In this document: positions 37,330-46,995 of the stretch, in pieces | Layout: each line of letters begins with the position of its first letter | How positions within the stretch are numbered: the first letter of the stretch is position 1 | The notes under the pieces: generated by a model | Databases searched by the model: none | What the model was told of the DNA's origin: nothing | The model's input: the letters and a program-made list of their open reading frames with translations, nothing else | Position numbers and translations under genes: made by a program | Assembly: GCF_018139545.1 (NCBI RefSeq) | Contig: NZ_JAGSPJ010000004.1 | Span: forward strand, 434,001-498,000 | Reading direction: 5' to 3' | Source of the DNA: Affinundibacterium fentianense | GTDB lineage: Bacteria > Pseudomonadota > Gammaproteobacteria > Burkholderiales > Burkholderiaceae_D | DNA length: 64,000 nt

Positions 37330-37887
37330 ATGCCCACGCAAGCTTTTTCCCAGACCTTCCCGATCCGTCGAACCGGGCGTTTTTTGCTTCGGCAGATTCA
37401 ACAGTCCGACCGACCACAAATATTCGCAGGGCTCTCCGATCCGAGAGTGATTGCTCACTATGGTATTGAGTATGAGACGGAAGTCGCGACGCAAGAACAA
37501 ATTGATTGGTATCGACAAATGGAATTGAGCCAAACAGGATGCTGGTGGGCAATCTGTGAGGACCTCAATCCAAACTTGATTTTTGGGTGCTGTGGGATTT
37601 ATGAGATTGACAGCTTCAATCAAAATGCAGACGTCGGTTACTGGCTTTTGCCGAAGTATTGGGGTTTGGGGATCATGCATGAATGTTTGCTAAGTCTGCA
37701 ACATTTTGCCTTTGATGAACTTGGTCTGCACCGTTTAGAGGCGGAAATAGAACCAGCGAATATCGCTAGTGCGAAATTAGTGAAAAAACTAGGATTTCAT
37801 TATGAAGGGCGGCGTCGCCAAGTCGCGCGACGCGGATCGCAGTGGTTGGATTTGGACTATTACAGCAAACTTGCTGAAGACGAGTGA
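37330..37887 (+). CDS. RimJ/RimL-type GNAT acetyltransferase
   Basis: A 185-residue protein of the RimJ/RimL group, which acetylates protein N-termini or small amines. Typical segments are RRTGRFLLRQIQQSDRP, FGCCGIYEIDSFNQNADVGYWLLPKYWGLGI and ELGLHRLEAEIEPANIASAKLVKKLGF. The frame is open 62 codons further upstream, but AAAGGA (37315-37320) nine bases before the ATG at 37330 and the family N-terminus decide the start. Precedes the APS kinase gene by 95 bases. Confidence 0.88.
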   Translation: MPTQAFSQTFPIRRTGRFLLRQIQQSDRPQIFAGLSDPRVIAHYGIEYETEVATQEQIDWYRQMELSQTGCWWAICEDLNPNLIFGCCGIYEIDSFNQNADVGYWLLPKYWGLGIMHECLLSLQHFAFDELGLHRLEAEIEPANIASAKLVKKLGFHYEGRRRQVARRGSQWLDLDYYSKLAEDE

Positions 37888-37982
37888 TCCTATTCCGTTC
37901 CCATGGGGTGCTCGAAGAGTGGGTTTTTCACAGGGTTTTTTCTGTGTATGATGGTCTTTTTTGACGATACTTTCAGGAAACT

Positions 37983-38534
37983 ATGGCAATTCAATCGACT
38001 TCAACTCCTAAGTTCGCGTTGACGTGGTGGCTTACCGGATTGTCCGGCGCAGGCAAAAGCACTTTGGCACAAGCCTTGGCGCAACGACTTAGGCAGCAAC
38101 AAATGGCTGTTTGTGTGTTGGATGGCGATGAGTTACGGAGTGGTTTGTCAAAGGATTTGGGATTTTCCAGTGCAGATCGAGAGGAGCAAGCGCGACGTGT
38201 TGCAGAAATCGCGAAAATTTTGAATCAAAGTGGGATATTCGCAATTGTCGCGCTCATTTCGCCGACTGAACAAGGGCGACAAATGGCGCGTGACATTATC
38301 GGCACCGAACGCATGACTGAAGTTTATGTTTCGACGCCACTCGAGGTTTGTCAACAACGTGATGTTAAAGGCCTGTATCGTCAGGCTAAACAAGAGTTAA
38401 GCTTGCAATTGACTGGAGTGCGCTCCCCCTATCAGGAACCGCGTAATCCTGAAATGACTATCGACACCAGTGTGCTTTCCATTGAAGAAGCACTCGCCAA
38501 ACTATTGGGCCGCTTAGACGGATGGGACGATTAA
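37983..38534 (+). CDS. cysC: Adenylylsulfate (APS) kinase
   Basis: A 183-residue APS kinase, which phosphorylates adenosine 5'-phosphosulfate to PAPS using ATP. It has the P-loop GLSGAGKST (about 19-27), DGDELR substrate segment, GFSSADREEQARR APS-binding block and the ALISPTEQGR lid region. It is unusual in being alone: no cysDN sulfurylase or PAPS reductase genes lie nearby. A stand-alone PAPS supply for sulfation, or a dispersed assimilation pathway, would both fit. Confidence 0.92.
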   Translation: MAIQSTSTPKFALTWWLTGLSGAGKSTLAQALAQRLRQQQMAVCVLDGDELRSGLSKDLGFSSADREEQARRVAEIAKILNQSGIFAIVALISPTEQGRQMARDIIGTERMTEVYVSTPLEVCQQRDVKGLYRQAKQELSLQLTGVRSPYQEPRNPEMTIDTSVLSIEEALAKLLGRLDGWDD

Positions 38535-38804
38535 ATCCAGTAAAGGTCTGAAAGAGGCATCATGATTGCCGCATTGCGCAATAAATCTTGCCTTCCGCCC
38601 CCGCACAAATTGGTCTCATCTCAGGCATTTCTAGTTTAGAATGCACCGTCGTTGAAAATCCCCTGCATTTTTTGTAAGTATTTACGAGAGAAAGTGTAGG
38701 AGGTGTTTGTCTTCAAATGGGAAGTATCTGAAGATGCAACGGAAAATAAGCGCTTTTAAAAAAATCAAAAGTGGGTTTTACAAAATATAAACAGGAGAAA
38801 TTGC

Positions 38805-40313
38805 ATGAGCGGTGCTGCAATCACACCGGGTCAAGAGACCCCAATCCCAGAGTTTAAGCAAATCATGGGGCATCCAGCTCCTCTGTGGATGTTATTTATG
38901 TCGGAATTCTGGGAACGTTTTGCGTTTTATGGAATTCGATGGGCCTTGGTTTTGTATATCGTCGATCAGTTTTATCAAGGTGACGGATCAGGACAAGCCG
39001 CAGCGAATTTGACCTATGGTTCCTATTTGGCATTAGTGTATGCGGCAGCGCTGTTTGGCGGCTATGTTGCAGACCGCGTGATTGGCTACCAACGTTCGAT
39101 TTTGATCGGTGCCGTATTTATGGCTGCGGGACTCTTTATGATCTCGATTCCGAATCAAGATATTTTTAAATTGGGCCTAGCCACAATTATCATCGGTAAT
39201 GGCTTGTTTAAACCGAATATTTCAACCATGGTTGGTAAGCTTTATAGCATCGCTGACACGCGCCGTGATTCTGGCTTCACGATTTTTTACATGGGCATCA
39301 ATGTTGGTGGTTTCTTAGCACCGATTTTCACTCAGTTCCTTGCACAAAAAGTGTTCAGCACAGGTGATACCCCAGCTTACAAGATCGTATTTATCGCGGC
39401 TGGTATCGGTATGGTTCTGAGTCTTGTCTGGTTTGCGATTGGTCGTCGTATGTTGAAGGGTATTGGCGCACCGGCAGAAGGCACAGAAAGTATTTCTCGT
39501 GTGATTTACGTAGCAATCGGCGGTTTGTGTGTGATCCCTGTCGCGTATTTCTTGTTGTCCATGGGGGCTGCAAAACTGCAAGGCATTTTGACTGTCTTGT
39601 TCATTGGATTGGCATTGATGTTGATGGTCGAAGGTATTCGTAATGGTAAAGTCGCGCGCGATAAAGTAATCGCAATGCTACTGATCTTTACGTTCAACAT
39701 TTTGTTTTGGATGTTTTTTGAACAGGCCGGTAGCTCATTTACCTTCTTAGCAGAAAGTATCGTTGATCGGAATCTGGGCGGTTTTGTCTTCCCAACGGCT
39801 TGGTTCCAAAGTGTGAATTCATTGGCGATCATTGGTTTTGCGCCAGTTGTTGCAACGATTTGGGTGATGTTGGGTCGTAAAAATATGAACCCATCAATTC
39901 CGCGTAAATTCGGCCTAGGTTTGATTGGCAACGCATTGGCATTTGGATTATTGATGTACGCTTTGACTTTCTTGGTCGATGACAAGAACAAAATTCCTTT
40001 CTGGACCTTGTTCATGGTGTATGTGATTCAATCGATTGGCGAATTGTGTTTGTCCCCAATTGGTTTGTCGATGGTGACAAAATTAGCACCGGTGCGCTTG
40101 GTTGGCTTAGGCATGGGCGGATGGTTCCTCTCCACTGGTATCGGGAATAATTTGTCAGGTATTTTCGCTAGTCATGTGAGTGGTGATAGCGGCATGTCAG
40201 TGGCTTCTGCTTTGAGTGGTTATACATTTGGTTTCTACTCATTGTTGGGCGCTGGTATTGTTTTATTCTTGATTGCTCCCTTGATGCAAAAGTTGATGCA
40301 TGGTGTGAAGTAA
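38805..40313 (+). CDS. POT/PTR family peptide transporter
   Basis: A 502-residue proton-coupled oligopeptide transporter with about 14 membrane helices. The POT signature near helix 1 is complete (FWERFAFYGIRWALVLYI, the ExxERFxYYG region), and the second motif is seen as GNGLFKPNISTMVGKLY. It imports di- and tripeptides with protons, which fits the secreted dipeptidyl- and aminopeptidases in this window. AGGAG lies eight bases before the ATG. Monocistronic; the 270-base upstream gap shows no other element. Confidence 0.93.
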   Translation: MSGAAITPGQETPIPEFKQIMGHPAPLWMLFMSEFWERFAFYGIRWALVLYIVDQFYQGDGSGQAAANLTYGSYLALVYAAALFGGYVADRVIGYQRSILIGAVFMAAGLFMISIPNQDIFKLGLATIIIGNGLFKPNISTMVGKLYSIADTRRDSGFTIFYMGINVGGFLAPIFTQFLAQKVFSTGDTPAYKIVFIAAGIGMVLSLVWFAIGRRMLKGIGAPAEGTESISRVIYVAIGGLCVIPVAYFLLSMGAAKLQGILTVLFIGLALMLMVEGIRNGKVARDKVIAMLLIFTFNILFWMFFEQAGSSFTFLAESIVDRNLGGFVFPTAWFQSVNSLAIIGFAPVVATIWVMLGRKNMNPSIPRKFGLGLIGNALAFGLLMYALTFLVDDKNKIPFWTLFMVYVIQSIGELCLSPIGLSMVTKLAPVRLVGLGMGGWFLSTGIGNNLSGIFASHVSGDSGMSVASALSGYTFGFYSLLGAGIVLFLIAPLMQKLMHGVK

Positions 40314-40352
40314 ATACTAGGGTGGCTGGAAGATTGATAATTTGATCTTCCA

Positions 40353-40397
40353 AAAACAAAAGGCCCGCACGAGTGTTTCGTGCGGGCCTTTTGTTTT
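40353..40397. terminator. Bidirectional terminator between POT transporter and ydgA-like gene
   Basis: A perfect 20-bp stem (40353-40372 / 40378-40397) with a 5-nt loop, GC core GGCCCGCACGA, A-rich on one side and T-rich on the other. Serves both convergent genes. Confidence 0.92.
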
Positions 40398-40405
40398 ATT
40401 TTTTG

Positions 40406-41911
40406 TCAGCGGCTAGGTGCCAACGGCGCTGGCGCACCACCCGCGATGCCAGCTTGGTCAGCGGGTAGTGCCGGGAAAGGCTTACCATTGACGAGGAACT
40501 GCCCTTCCTTCCAACTGATCTGTGCTTTGTACTGTTTGTTTGCATGATTGATGAAACCTTGTGTTTCCCAAGTTTGAATTTGTGAATAGAACATGCTACG
40601 CATCATATTGCGTGCCTCGGGACTTGATTGGCTGCCATCAATTAAATCGTCCACTAATCCATCGTCCAGCTGAATTTCACCTAGGCCTTCTATTTTTGCT
40701 AGAACCGCCTGAGGCGTATCAAAATCGCTTTCTGTGACGCCCACGGTACGCAAGCTAGCACTTGCCTTAAATTCGCCACCTTTGCCAATTAATCCCAGGC
40801 GGTCTAAGGCAATCACAGGATCATGTTTGAGTATTTCGATCGCGTATTTTTTCCAATTCTGTTCAATTTCCAGCATGGCATCGGGATCATTTTTTTGTGA
40901 CTCGAGTTTTCTGAGATCGACGATAAATTGGTTGAAACTGGGACCATGCAAATTACGTAATGAGTAATCATAATGAAATCTGCCAATTTTCAGATCATTC
41001 ATGGTGATGTCTTGAATTCCCATTTTTAGATGGGAATCGATGAGATCATTTTTTGATGAAGTGGTACTTTCCAATTCGACGTCTTTTAGAATGAGGCCTT
41101 TGTTAGATGCTTGTGCATTGCTAAAGCTGACATGATTAATCGTTGCTTTCGTCGTGCCGAGATAAATAATGCTGTCAGGATATGCTCTCGTCGCTTCACC
41201 TTGTAACTTGATTTCACCAATCTTCAAATTGGCGCTACCATTTGTCGCAATCATTTCTAAGCCAGGAGAAAGTAAATCAAATTGGAGCTTCTTGTATGTC
41301 GCATCAAAGCCAATCTCGAAATTCAATCCCTTCCAATCGAATTTGTCCTGACTTGGTCCGACTGTGCTGACCACGGCGGGACTACTTATGCGAAAACGAC
41401 CGCCACCTGTGTAATGCAATACAGTACGTATTTCGAGAAATTTCTTGTTGCCAAATACTTTCTTAATGCTCGCGAGAGTGGATGCATCTAGGACCAGTTC
41501 TGTTTCAATTTTGCCCGCTGCGAACCCAACGATACCTGGTATCGGACCATGTACGATATGGTTGATGACCTGAAGTTGCAGTGGTTTGGGGCGTATCACC
41601 TCGGGTAGTTCGGCACTTGCTTCTGCATGACTCTCCTGTGTCGCATCTTGCAAGGCGTTTTCTTGAAAACGATGTGGTTCTGCTTTAGGCGACATACTTG
41701 CGATGTCTAATTCGATCGTGCTTTCCTGGGTCGAGGAAAAAATGCCGCGTGTGTACGTTTGCTTGACCACTTTAAAATTGGAAAACAAGATGTCTTGCCC
41801 TTCCAATTTTGCTAATTTTGCTTCTAGACGTTTGCCAGTTACCCAAGACGCGGAAGGATACGCAACGGCGAGAGCGGTTAGTACGGTAACAGCAAGCAAA
41901 CTCTTTTTCAT
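40406..41911 (-). CDS. DUF945 (YdgA-like) envelope protein
   Basis: A 501-residue protein with an N-terminal signal or anchor helix (MKKSLLAVTVLTALAVAYPSA) followed by the DUF945/YdgA pattern (WVTGKRLEAKLAKLEGQ), then a long, repetitive beta-strand-rich region. The C-terminus is Pro/Ala-rich. YdgA of E. coli is an abundant inner-membrane-anchored periplasmic protein of poorly understood function. It is a single gene. Confidence 0.83.
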   Translation of the reverse strand: MKKSLLAVTVLTALAVAYPSASWVTGKRLEAKLAKLEGQDILFSNFKVVKQTYTRGIFSSTQESTIELDIASMSPKAEPHRFQENALQDATQESHAEASAELPEVIRPKPLQLQVINHIVHGPIPGIVGFAAGKIETELVLDASTLASIKKVFGNKKFLEIRTVLHYTGGGRFRISSPAVVSTVGPSQDKFDWKGLNFEIGFDATYKKLQFDLLSPGLEMIATNGSANLKIGEIKLQGEATRAYPDSIIYLGTTKATINHVSFSNAQASNKGLILKDVELESTTSSKNDLIDSHLKMGIQDITMNDLKIGRFHYDYSLRNLHGPSFNQFIVDLRKLESQKNDPDAMLEIEQNWKKYAIEILKHDPVIALDRLGLIGKGGEFKASASLRTVGVTESDFDTPQAVLAKIEGLGEIQLDDGLVDDLIDGSQSSPEARNMMRSMFYSQIQTWETQGFINHANKQYKAQISWKEGQFLVNGKPFPALPADQAGIAGGAPAPLAPSR

Positions 41912-42240
41912 GTCTGGAATCCTTTGTTGACACAGTTAATCAGTTGGGGGCGACGCGGATATTGGTGTCGCTAGTTGAGCGAGAATCATCAATGCGTGAG
42001 AAAAGACTTGAGCGAGCCGGTGTCTATTCGCTCCGCTATTTCAAACAATTCGGTCGACGATTGCGGCTAAGATCGTCGCTGCGTAAGGAGCAATGTTAGG
42101 GCAATGTGTTCGAATAGTGTAACGATAATTGCACGACATTTGCGCATTTTTTTCGCTATTTTTTTACTTTTCTTTATTTTAGCTGGTGGCGCAATCGGCC
42201 GTCTCTTAGCCGTGTAGTCGTGCACTTGCGCGAGAATCGA
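41912..42240. other. Intergenic region between ydgA-like and GGDEF-EAL genes
   Basis: About 330 bases. It contains the ydgA-like promoter region (minus strand) and, on the plus strand, a possible 37-codon frame for a single-pass membrane peptide at 42104-42217. No hairpin terminator was found for the GGDEF-EAL gene. Confidence 0.5.
42104..42217 (+). CDS. Possible small membrane protein (37 aa)
   Basis: ATG frame encoding a short basic N-terminus (IIARHLR), a hydrophobic helix (IFFAIFLLFFILAGGAIG) and RLLAV. AAGGAG lies upstream, though about 13 bases from the ATG, longer than ideal. The run of T makes chance hydrophobic codons likely, so support is weak. Confidence 0.25.
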   Translation: MCSNSVTIIARHLRIFFAIFLLFFILAGGAIGRLLAV

Positions 42241-44685
42241 TCATCGTCCTAGTAAAGTCTTATTCGGGAGCTGCTCCAATGGTGTCGCAACCTGCAGGAA
42301 TTGTGCTTCGAAAGCATGAGGATCTAATGCTTTAGCGACCAGAAAACCTTGGATCTCATTGCAATTGAGCTCGCTCAATAGTTCTTTTTGTTCATCGGTC
42401 TCTACGCCTTCCGCAATCACAGTCAGTTTTAAAGCATGGGCTAAACTGATAATCGCCGTGACAATCGCAATATCGCTTTCATCTTTGGTTAGATTCATGA
42501 TGAACGAGCGATCGATTTTAAGCTTGTGAATCGGAAAACGTTTTAAGTAGCTCAGACTAGAATAGCCAGTCCCAAAATCGTCAATCGACATGCGTACGCC
42601 GAGTTTGGCGATTGCATGGAGCTTTTTGAGCGTCTCTTCGACATCACGAATCAGTATTGACTCAGTCAATTCAATATCGATGCAATTCGGGTCGAGGTGC
42701 GCATCATCCAAAGCGTTGGCGAGTGTATCGACAAAATTGGCTTGTTGAAATTGTAGTGCGGAGACATTGATGGAAATGCGTAAATGACGCCCCTCCTTGT
42801 TCCAAGCAGCAGCCTGGGCGATGGCGGTATGCATGACCCAATTGCCAATGGCAATGATGAGCCCGGTCTCTTCGGCAATCGGAATGAATTTGGCTGGACT
42901 CACTTCGCCCAAGTCCTTGTCATACCAACGTAGCAGCGCTTCTGCACCAAATACTTGATTGGTACTTAAGTCGACTAAAGGCTGGTAATGAAGACGAAAT
43001 TCTTGATGTTCGAGCGCTTGTCGCATCGCATGGTCGATCTTCATGCGCGACAACAGGCCGATGTTCATTTGTTTTTGGTAGAAGCGAAAATCTGAGCGAC
43101 CACGTTCTTTGACGTAGTACATGGCGCTATCCGCATTCTTGATGAGGTCTTGAATAGATTGGCCGTCCGCTGGATACAATGCAATTCCAATACTGCAAGT
43201 GACACTGAATGGAATACCATCCAGACAAAACGGCGCACTTAAATCAGCAAGGACCCGACGTGCGCAAATTTCCGCGCCACTCGCATTTGCTTGATGCAAC
43301 AGGAGAACAAATTCATCGCCACCTAAACGGGCCGCAGTATCGACTTGACGGAGGCAATTTTTGAGACGTTCTGTTACTTCGATCAAGACGCGATCGCCAA
43401 ACGGATGTCCTAGTGAATCGTTGATATGTTTGAAATTGTCGAGATCTAAAAATAACAACGCAAATTCGCCATTGTCACGACTGGCGTGCGTGATTGACTG
43501 ATTGATGCGCTCTTCGAGAAGTAAGCGGTTTGGTAGTCCAGTCAGGGCATCAGAAAATGCGAGTTCTTCGATTTTTTGCTTCGCGTTATAGCTTTCCGTC
43601 CGATCTTTGAAAAAGCCGATGGTATGCATCACTTCACCATCTGCATTTTGTACTTGAACCAACGAAATCATACACAGATAGGCATGCCCATCTTTCCGTC
43701 TATTCCAGATTTCTCCTTCCCAAAAGCCCTGCTCCGCCAATCCCTCAATCAGCCGTTTAAGCAATTCGGCATTGCTTTGATTTAGAAGAAAATCGGCGAT
43801 ATTCAAACCAACAACTTCGTTTTCCGTGAACAGTGTCAGACGTTCAAAGCTCGGGTTAATCGTGATAATTTTTTGTTCTTGATCGGTGATGAAAATCGCA
43901 TCCGTGCTAGCCTCGAAAACTTTTGAAGCCAGTTGAATACGTGCTTGATCTGCGAGTTTTTCGGAGATGTCGCGGAACGAATAGACGCGTCCTATTGGTC
44001 TGCCCCGAGCATATTGTGGTAGCGTGACGCGTTCCAGTACACGACCCGAGTGCAGGACCAAGATATCCGTCGCCTCCATTAAAGGAGAACGTTTGATGGA
44101 GGCGAGTCGTTCATTGTAATGACTGGCGTCGACCATGCATTGATCCATCCAGGCATAGATCGCATCGTCTTGGCGTTGCGTTAATAATTCCTCAGGTAAA
44201 TTCCAAAGTTTGGCGAAAAGACGGTTATAACTGCGAATACTGCCATCAAGATCGGTGACTAGGATGCCATCAGCGGTCGATTCGAGCGTTGCACGGAGTT
44301 CCGCAATGAGCTTTTCTAATTCTGTTTCGACCTGACGTTGATCCGTATGATCACGAATCGCGACCACATATAAGGTCGTTTCTAAATCAAGATGGACTAA
44401 ACTCACACGTCGTACGACTTGCACAATACTGTCGTCCGCACGTTTTAATAGAGTTTCAGAATAAATATTGTTGGATAAACCTGCTGCGACATCTTCCCAA
44501 AAAAACATGTCTTCGGGTGACGACGCAAGATCGACGACGGGTACACCAATCAAACTATTCGCAGGGACACCGAGTAATTTGTGCGCAGAGCGATTGGCTG
44601 CCAAAATTTGGAGTTGCAGAGGATCGACGAGCAGCACCCCTTCGATCATGCCTTCTATCAAAGCTTCCCATTGGCCTTTAATCAT
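42241..44685 (-). CDS. PAS-GGDEF-EAL cyclic-di-GMP signalling protein
   Basis: An 814-residue soluble multidomain protein: three PAS-type sensor domains (about 5-120, 125-245 and 255-370), a GGDEF domain (about 380-540) with intact RLGGDEF active site and an RQVD inhibitory site five residues before it, and an EAL domain (about 555-800) with AEALLRW, SINVSALQF, ELTES, DDFGTGYSS and KIDRSF all conserved. It may make or degrade c-di-GMP, or be bifunctional. No membrane helices. Its ATG overlaps the stop codon of the upstream HD-GYP gene by 4 bases, so the two are coupled. Confidence 0.93.
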   Translation of the reverse strand: MIKGQWEALIEGMIEGVLLVDPLQLQILAANRSAHKLLGVPANSLIGVPVVDLASSPEDMFFWEDVAAGLSNNIYSETLLKRADDSIVQVVRRVSLVHLDLETTLYVVAIRDHTDQRQVETELEKLIAELRATLESTADGILVTDLDGSIRSYNRLFAKLWNLPEELLTQRQDDAIYAWMDQCMVDASHYNERLASIKRSPLMEATDILVLHSGRVLERVTLPQYARGRPIGRVYSFRDISEKLADQARIQLASKVFEASTDAIFITDQEQKIITINPSFERLTLFTENEVVGLNIADFLLNQSNAELLKRLIEGLAEQGFWEGEIWNRRKDGHAYLCMISLVQVQNADGEVMHTIGFFKDRTESYNAKQKIEELAFSDALTGLPNRLLLEERINQSITHASRDNGEFALLFLDLDNFKHINDSLGHPFGDRVLIEVTERLKNCLRQVDTAARLGGDEFVLLLHQANASGAEICARRVLADLSAPFCLDGIPFSVTCSIGIALYPADGQSIQDLIKNADSAMYYVKERGRSDFRFYQKQMNIGLLSRMKIDHAMRQALEHQEFRLHYQPLVDLSTNQVFGAEALLRWYDKDLGEVSPAKFIPIAEETGLIIAIGNWVMHTAIAQAAAWNKEGRHLRISINVSALQFQQANFVDTLANALDDAHLDPNCIDIELTESILIRDVEETLKKLHAIAKLGVRMSIDDFGTGYSSLSYLKRFPIHKLKIDRSFIMNLTKDESDIAIVTAIISLAHALKLTVIAEGVETDEQKELLSELNCNEIQGFLVAKALDPHAFEAQFLQVATPLEQLPNKTLLGR

Positions 44686-45959
44686 GACAATCCGTCCTTT
44701 ATTCCTTGCAGCGAAGCGGGGTCACTAGCACGTTCAAAGAAATAGCACAAACGCTTACGTGGTGACAGATAGTCATACGCTGCTTTGGGCAGTTGTACAG
44801 GTTTTAGGCTGCGGCGTATTCCCAATTGCGTCTCATGCTCAAGGTTGATCACCAAAGCTTCGTCTGGTGGAACCTGGGGATCATGAATGATCACTTTGGG
44901 CTTGATTGGACGGGTCGAGTTGACCGATACCACCATAGCATAACGTTCATCGTTTAGTTGAACGACGGAACCGGGGGGATAGATTCCCATCATTTTGATG
45001 AAAGCCGTTAAAGTGGGTGTATCGGATTGCGTCTTGTTCTTGGTAAATAACAGTGACAGTGCCTCATGCGGGGTAATGGCCTGAATCACGTTGCTGGGAT
45101 TGCAAAGATTGTCGAAGCGATTCACCAACGAAATAATGCGGCTCAAATGCGACATTTTGTCTGAACGAATATTGCTCGGATAACCGCTGCCGTCAGCATA
45201 TTCGTGATGTTGTGCGATCAGCAGCGTGGCATTGGTTGATAGTTGTAATTTACGTGCAATATTCACACCGTGCGCCACATGGCTTTGATACAGTTGACGT
45301 TCTGCAGGACTACTTTGCTCATCAACCCAACGCAGTCTATCAGGTAACTCCATTTTGCCTACATCGTGCAGTAAGGCACCGATTCCGAGTTCCAGCATGT
45401 CTTCTTTAGAGAGCTCTAATGCCTTTCCAAGTAAGAGCGAAATCAAAGTGACGTTGATGCTATGTAGTGCCGTTTTTTCCCCTGCTTTTTCGGATAGCAA
45501 TCGAATCGCAGCTTCTTCTTCACCTAGTATGCCTTTCAATATACCTTGGACCAGTTGATTCGCACTTTCTTTGGCTTGTTGCGGTTGCGCATGCACGATG
45601 TCGGTCAGGTGTTTGAATTCCTGCGTTGCTTGGCCAAATTGTTTTTCGCATTGGGCTAAACTTGCTTGTTGCTGGTGTAGCAATTGTTTTCTGTGTTTGA
45701 GTGCAAGTTCGCTATCACTGATTGTAGTCTCGGGACTGGTTTTTATCACGTTGTCCGCGCTCGCACTTAGGTGGCTTTTTTCCGGCGCAAAGCGAATCTT
45801 TTGCAAACCTAAACTGCGAATTTTTTGAATCTGTTCTTGATTTCGAATTTCAAAATTATTCACTGGAAATGGATGCTCCATCCAGCCAATATCGAGATAG
45901 ATATACATACCTATCTTTAAGTCTGCAGCCTGAACAAAGTGAGTTTGAGCTTCTGTCAT
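44682..45959 (-). CDS. HD-GYP domain c-di-GMP phosphodiesterase
   Basis: A 425-residue protein: an N-terminal DUF3391 domain (about 5-65), a coiled-coil stretch (about 80-130), and an HD-GYP domain (about 150-350). Metal-binding HD is seen in LLHDVGK (His198-Asp199) and the family motif HHEYADGSGYP (251-261) is intact, so active hydrolysis of c-di-GMP to GMP is expected. A GTG three codons upstream (45968) is an alternative start; neither has a clear Shine-Dalgarno. The stop codon overlaps the ATG of the GGDEF-EAL gene. Confidence 0.92.
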   Translation of the reverse strand: MTEAQTHFVQAADLKIGMYIYLDIGWMEHPFPVNNFEIRNQEQIQKIRSLGLQKIRFAPEKSHLSASADNVIKTSPETTISDSELALKHRKQLLHQQQASLAQCEKQFGQATQEFKHLTDIVHAQPQQAKESANQLVQGILKGILGEEEAAIRLLSEKAGEKTALHSINVTLISLLLGKALELSKEDMLELGIGALLHDVGKMELPDRLRWVDEQSSPAERQLYQSHVAHGVNIARKLQLSTNATLLIAQHHEYADGSGYPSNIRSDKMSHLSRIISLVNRFDNLCNPSNVIQAITPHEALSLLFTKNKTQSDTPTLTAFIKMMGIYPPGSVVQLNDERYAMVVSVNSTRPIKPKVIIHDPQVPPDEALVINLEHETQLGIRRSLKPVQLPKAAYDYLSPRKRLCYFFERASDPASLQGIKDGLS

Positions 45960-46247
45960 AGCGCGCACATCGAGAGAAGTGAGTGATGATGAAAGGAAAG
46001 TTTCCTAAAATCAATGTTTGAGTATAAGCTGAAAATATGACGTCATGGCTAAAAATAATTTATGACAGCGCGTTATCTGGAAAATAGGCGGAATTTCATA
46101 GGTCTAACGTTGTATTCCTACAGCCAAGTGTTGGTTTCTCTACGAACATCGTCAGCTAAGGTTTCGGAAACAGTTTTGTCATATGCCGAATTGACTCGCC
46201 TAGCATACAATCAAGTATCTACTCGAATTCAGAATAAGGTTGATTTC

Positions 46248-46991
46248 ATGTTGCTTGCAGTATTAACGGATTTACATGCCAATCGGGAAGCGGTTGAAGC
46301 TTGTCTTGCACACGCAGAAGAACGGAATGCGGATCAATTTGCCTTCCTTGGCGACTTGATTGGTTACGGAGCTGACCCGGCTTGGGTGGTTGATACAGTG
46401 ATGGCATATGTGAATCGTGGTGCCTATGTTTTGATGGGTAATCATGATTTAGGCGTACTTCATGATGACCGTAAAGACATGAATCCGAATGCGCGATTGG
46501 TAGTCGAATGGACGCGTCAGCAATTGACTCCGCAGCAAAAAGATTTCATTCGCGATTTGCCAATGCAGTTTGAGTTAGAGCAGTGCTTGTTTGTCCACGC
46601 AAATGCGTGGGCACCGGAGCGTTGGGAGTACGTCGATGGCGCAATGGAGGCAGCGCGTAGTATGCGTGCGACGAATGCCCAAATTACGTTTTGTGGCCAT
46701 GTGCATACGCCTAGTTTGTACCATATGAATCAAGCTGGCAAAGTGGCTGAATTTAGTCCAGTTTCCGATTTGAGTGTGCCTTTAAGCAAATTACGTCGTT
46801 GGCTGGTACAACCCGGTTCGGTAGGGCAACCGCGCGATGGGAATCCAGCTGCATGTTACGCACTGTTTGATACACAACAACTGGAACTTACTTTTTTTCG
46901 CGTACCGTATGACACCGAAGCTGCCGCGCAAAAGGTGTTGGCAGCAGGCTTGCCCGCCAGCCTGGCGCAACGCCTAATGCACGGAGGGTGA
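46248..46991 (+). CDS. Calcineurin-like metallophosphoesterase (diadenosine-tetraphosphatase/YfcE type)
   Basis: A 247-residue protein with the metallophosphoesterase motifs in order: DLHAN (Asp-x-His), GDLIGYGADP, GNHD, FVHA and CGHVHTP. Two metals would sit in these. An ATG 62 codons upstream is in frame, but the first motif must lie at the N-terminus and AAGG precedes the ATG at 46248. A kinase-universal-stress gene starts 4 bases after the stop codon, so this enzyme may be a phosphoprotein phosphatase for that kinase or a nucleotide phosphatase. Confidence 0.87.
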   Translation: MLLAVLTDLHANREAVEACLAHAEERNADQFAFLGDLIGYGADPAWVVDTVMAYVNRGAYVLMGNHDLGVLHDDRKDMNPNARLVVEWTRQQLTPQQKDFIRDLPMQFELEQCLFVHANAWAPERWEYVDGAMEAARSMRATNAQITFCGHVHTPSLYHMNQAGKVAEFSPVSDLSVPLSKLRRWLVQPGSVGQPRDGNPAACYALFDTQQLELTFFRVPYDTEAAAQKVLAAGLPASLAQRLMHGG

Positions 46992-46995
46992 ACCC

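Noticed and set aside
39506-40015. 169-codon minus-strand frame inside the POT transporter gene
   Set aside because: Antisense shadow of membrane helices; no start signal or motif.
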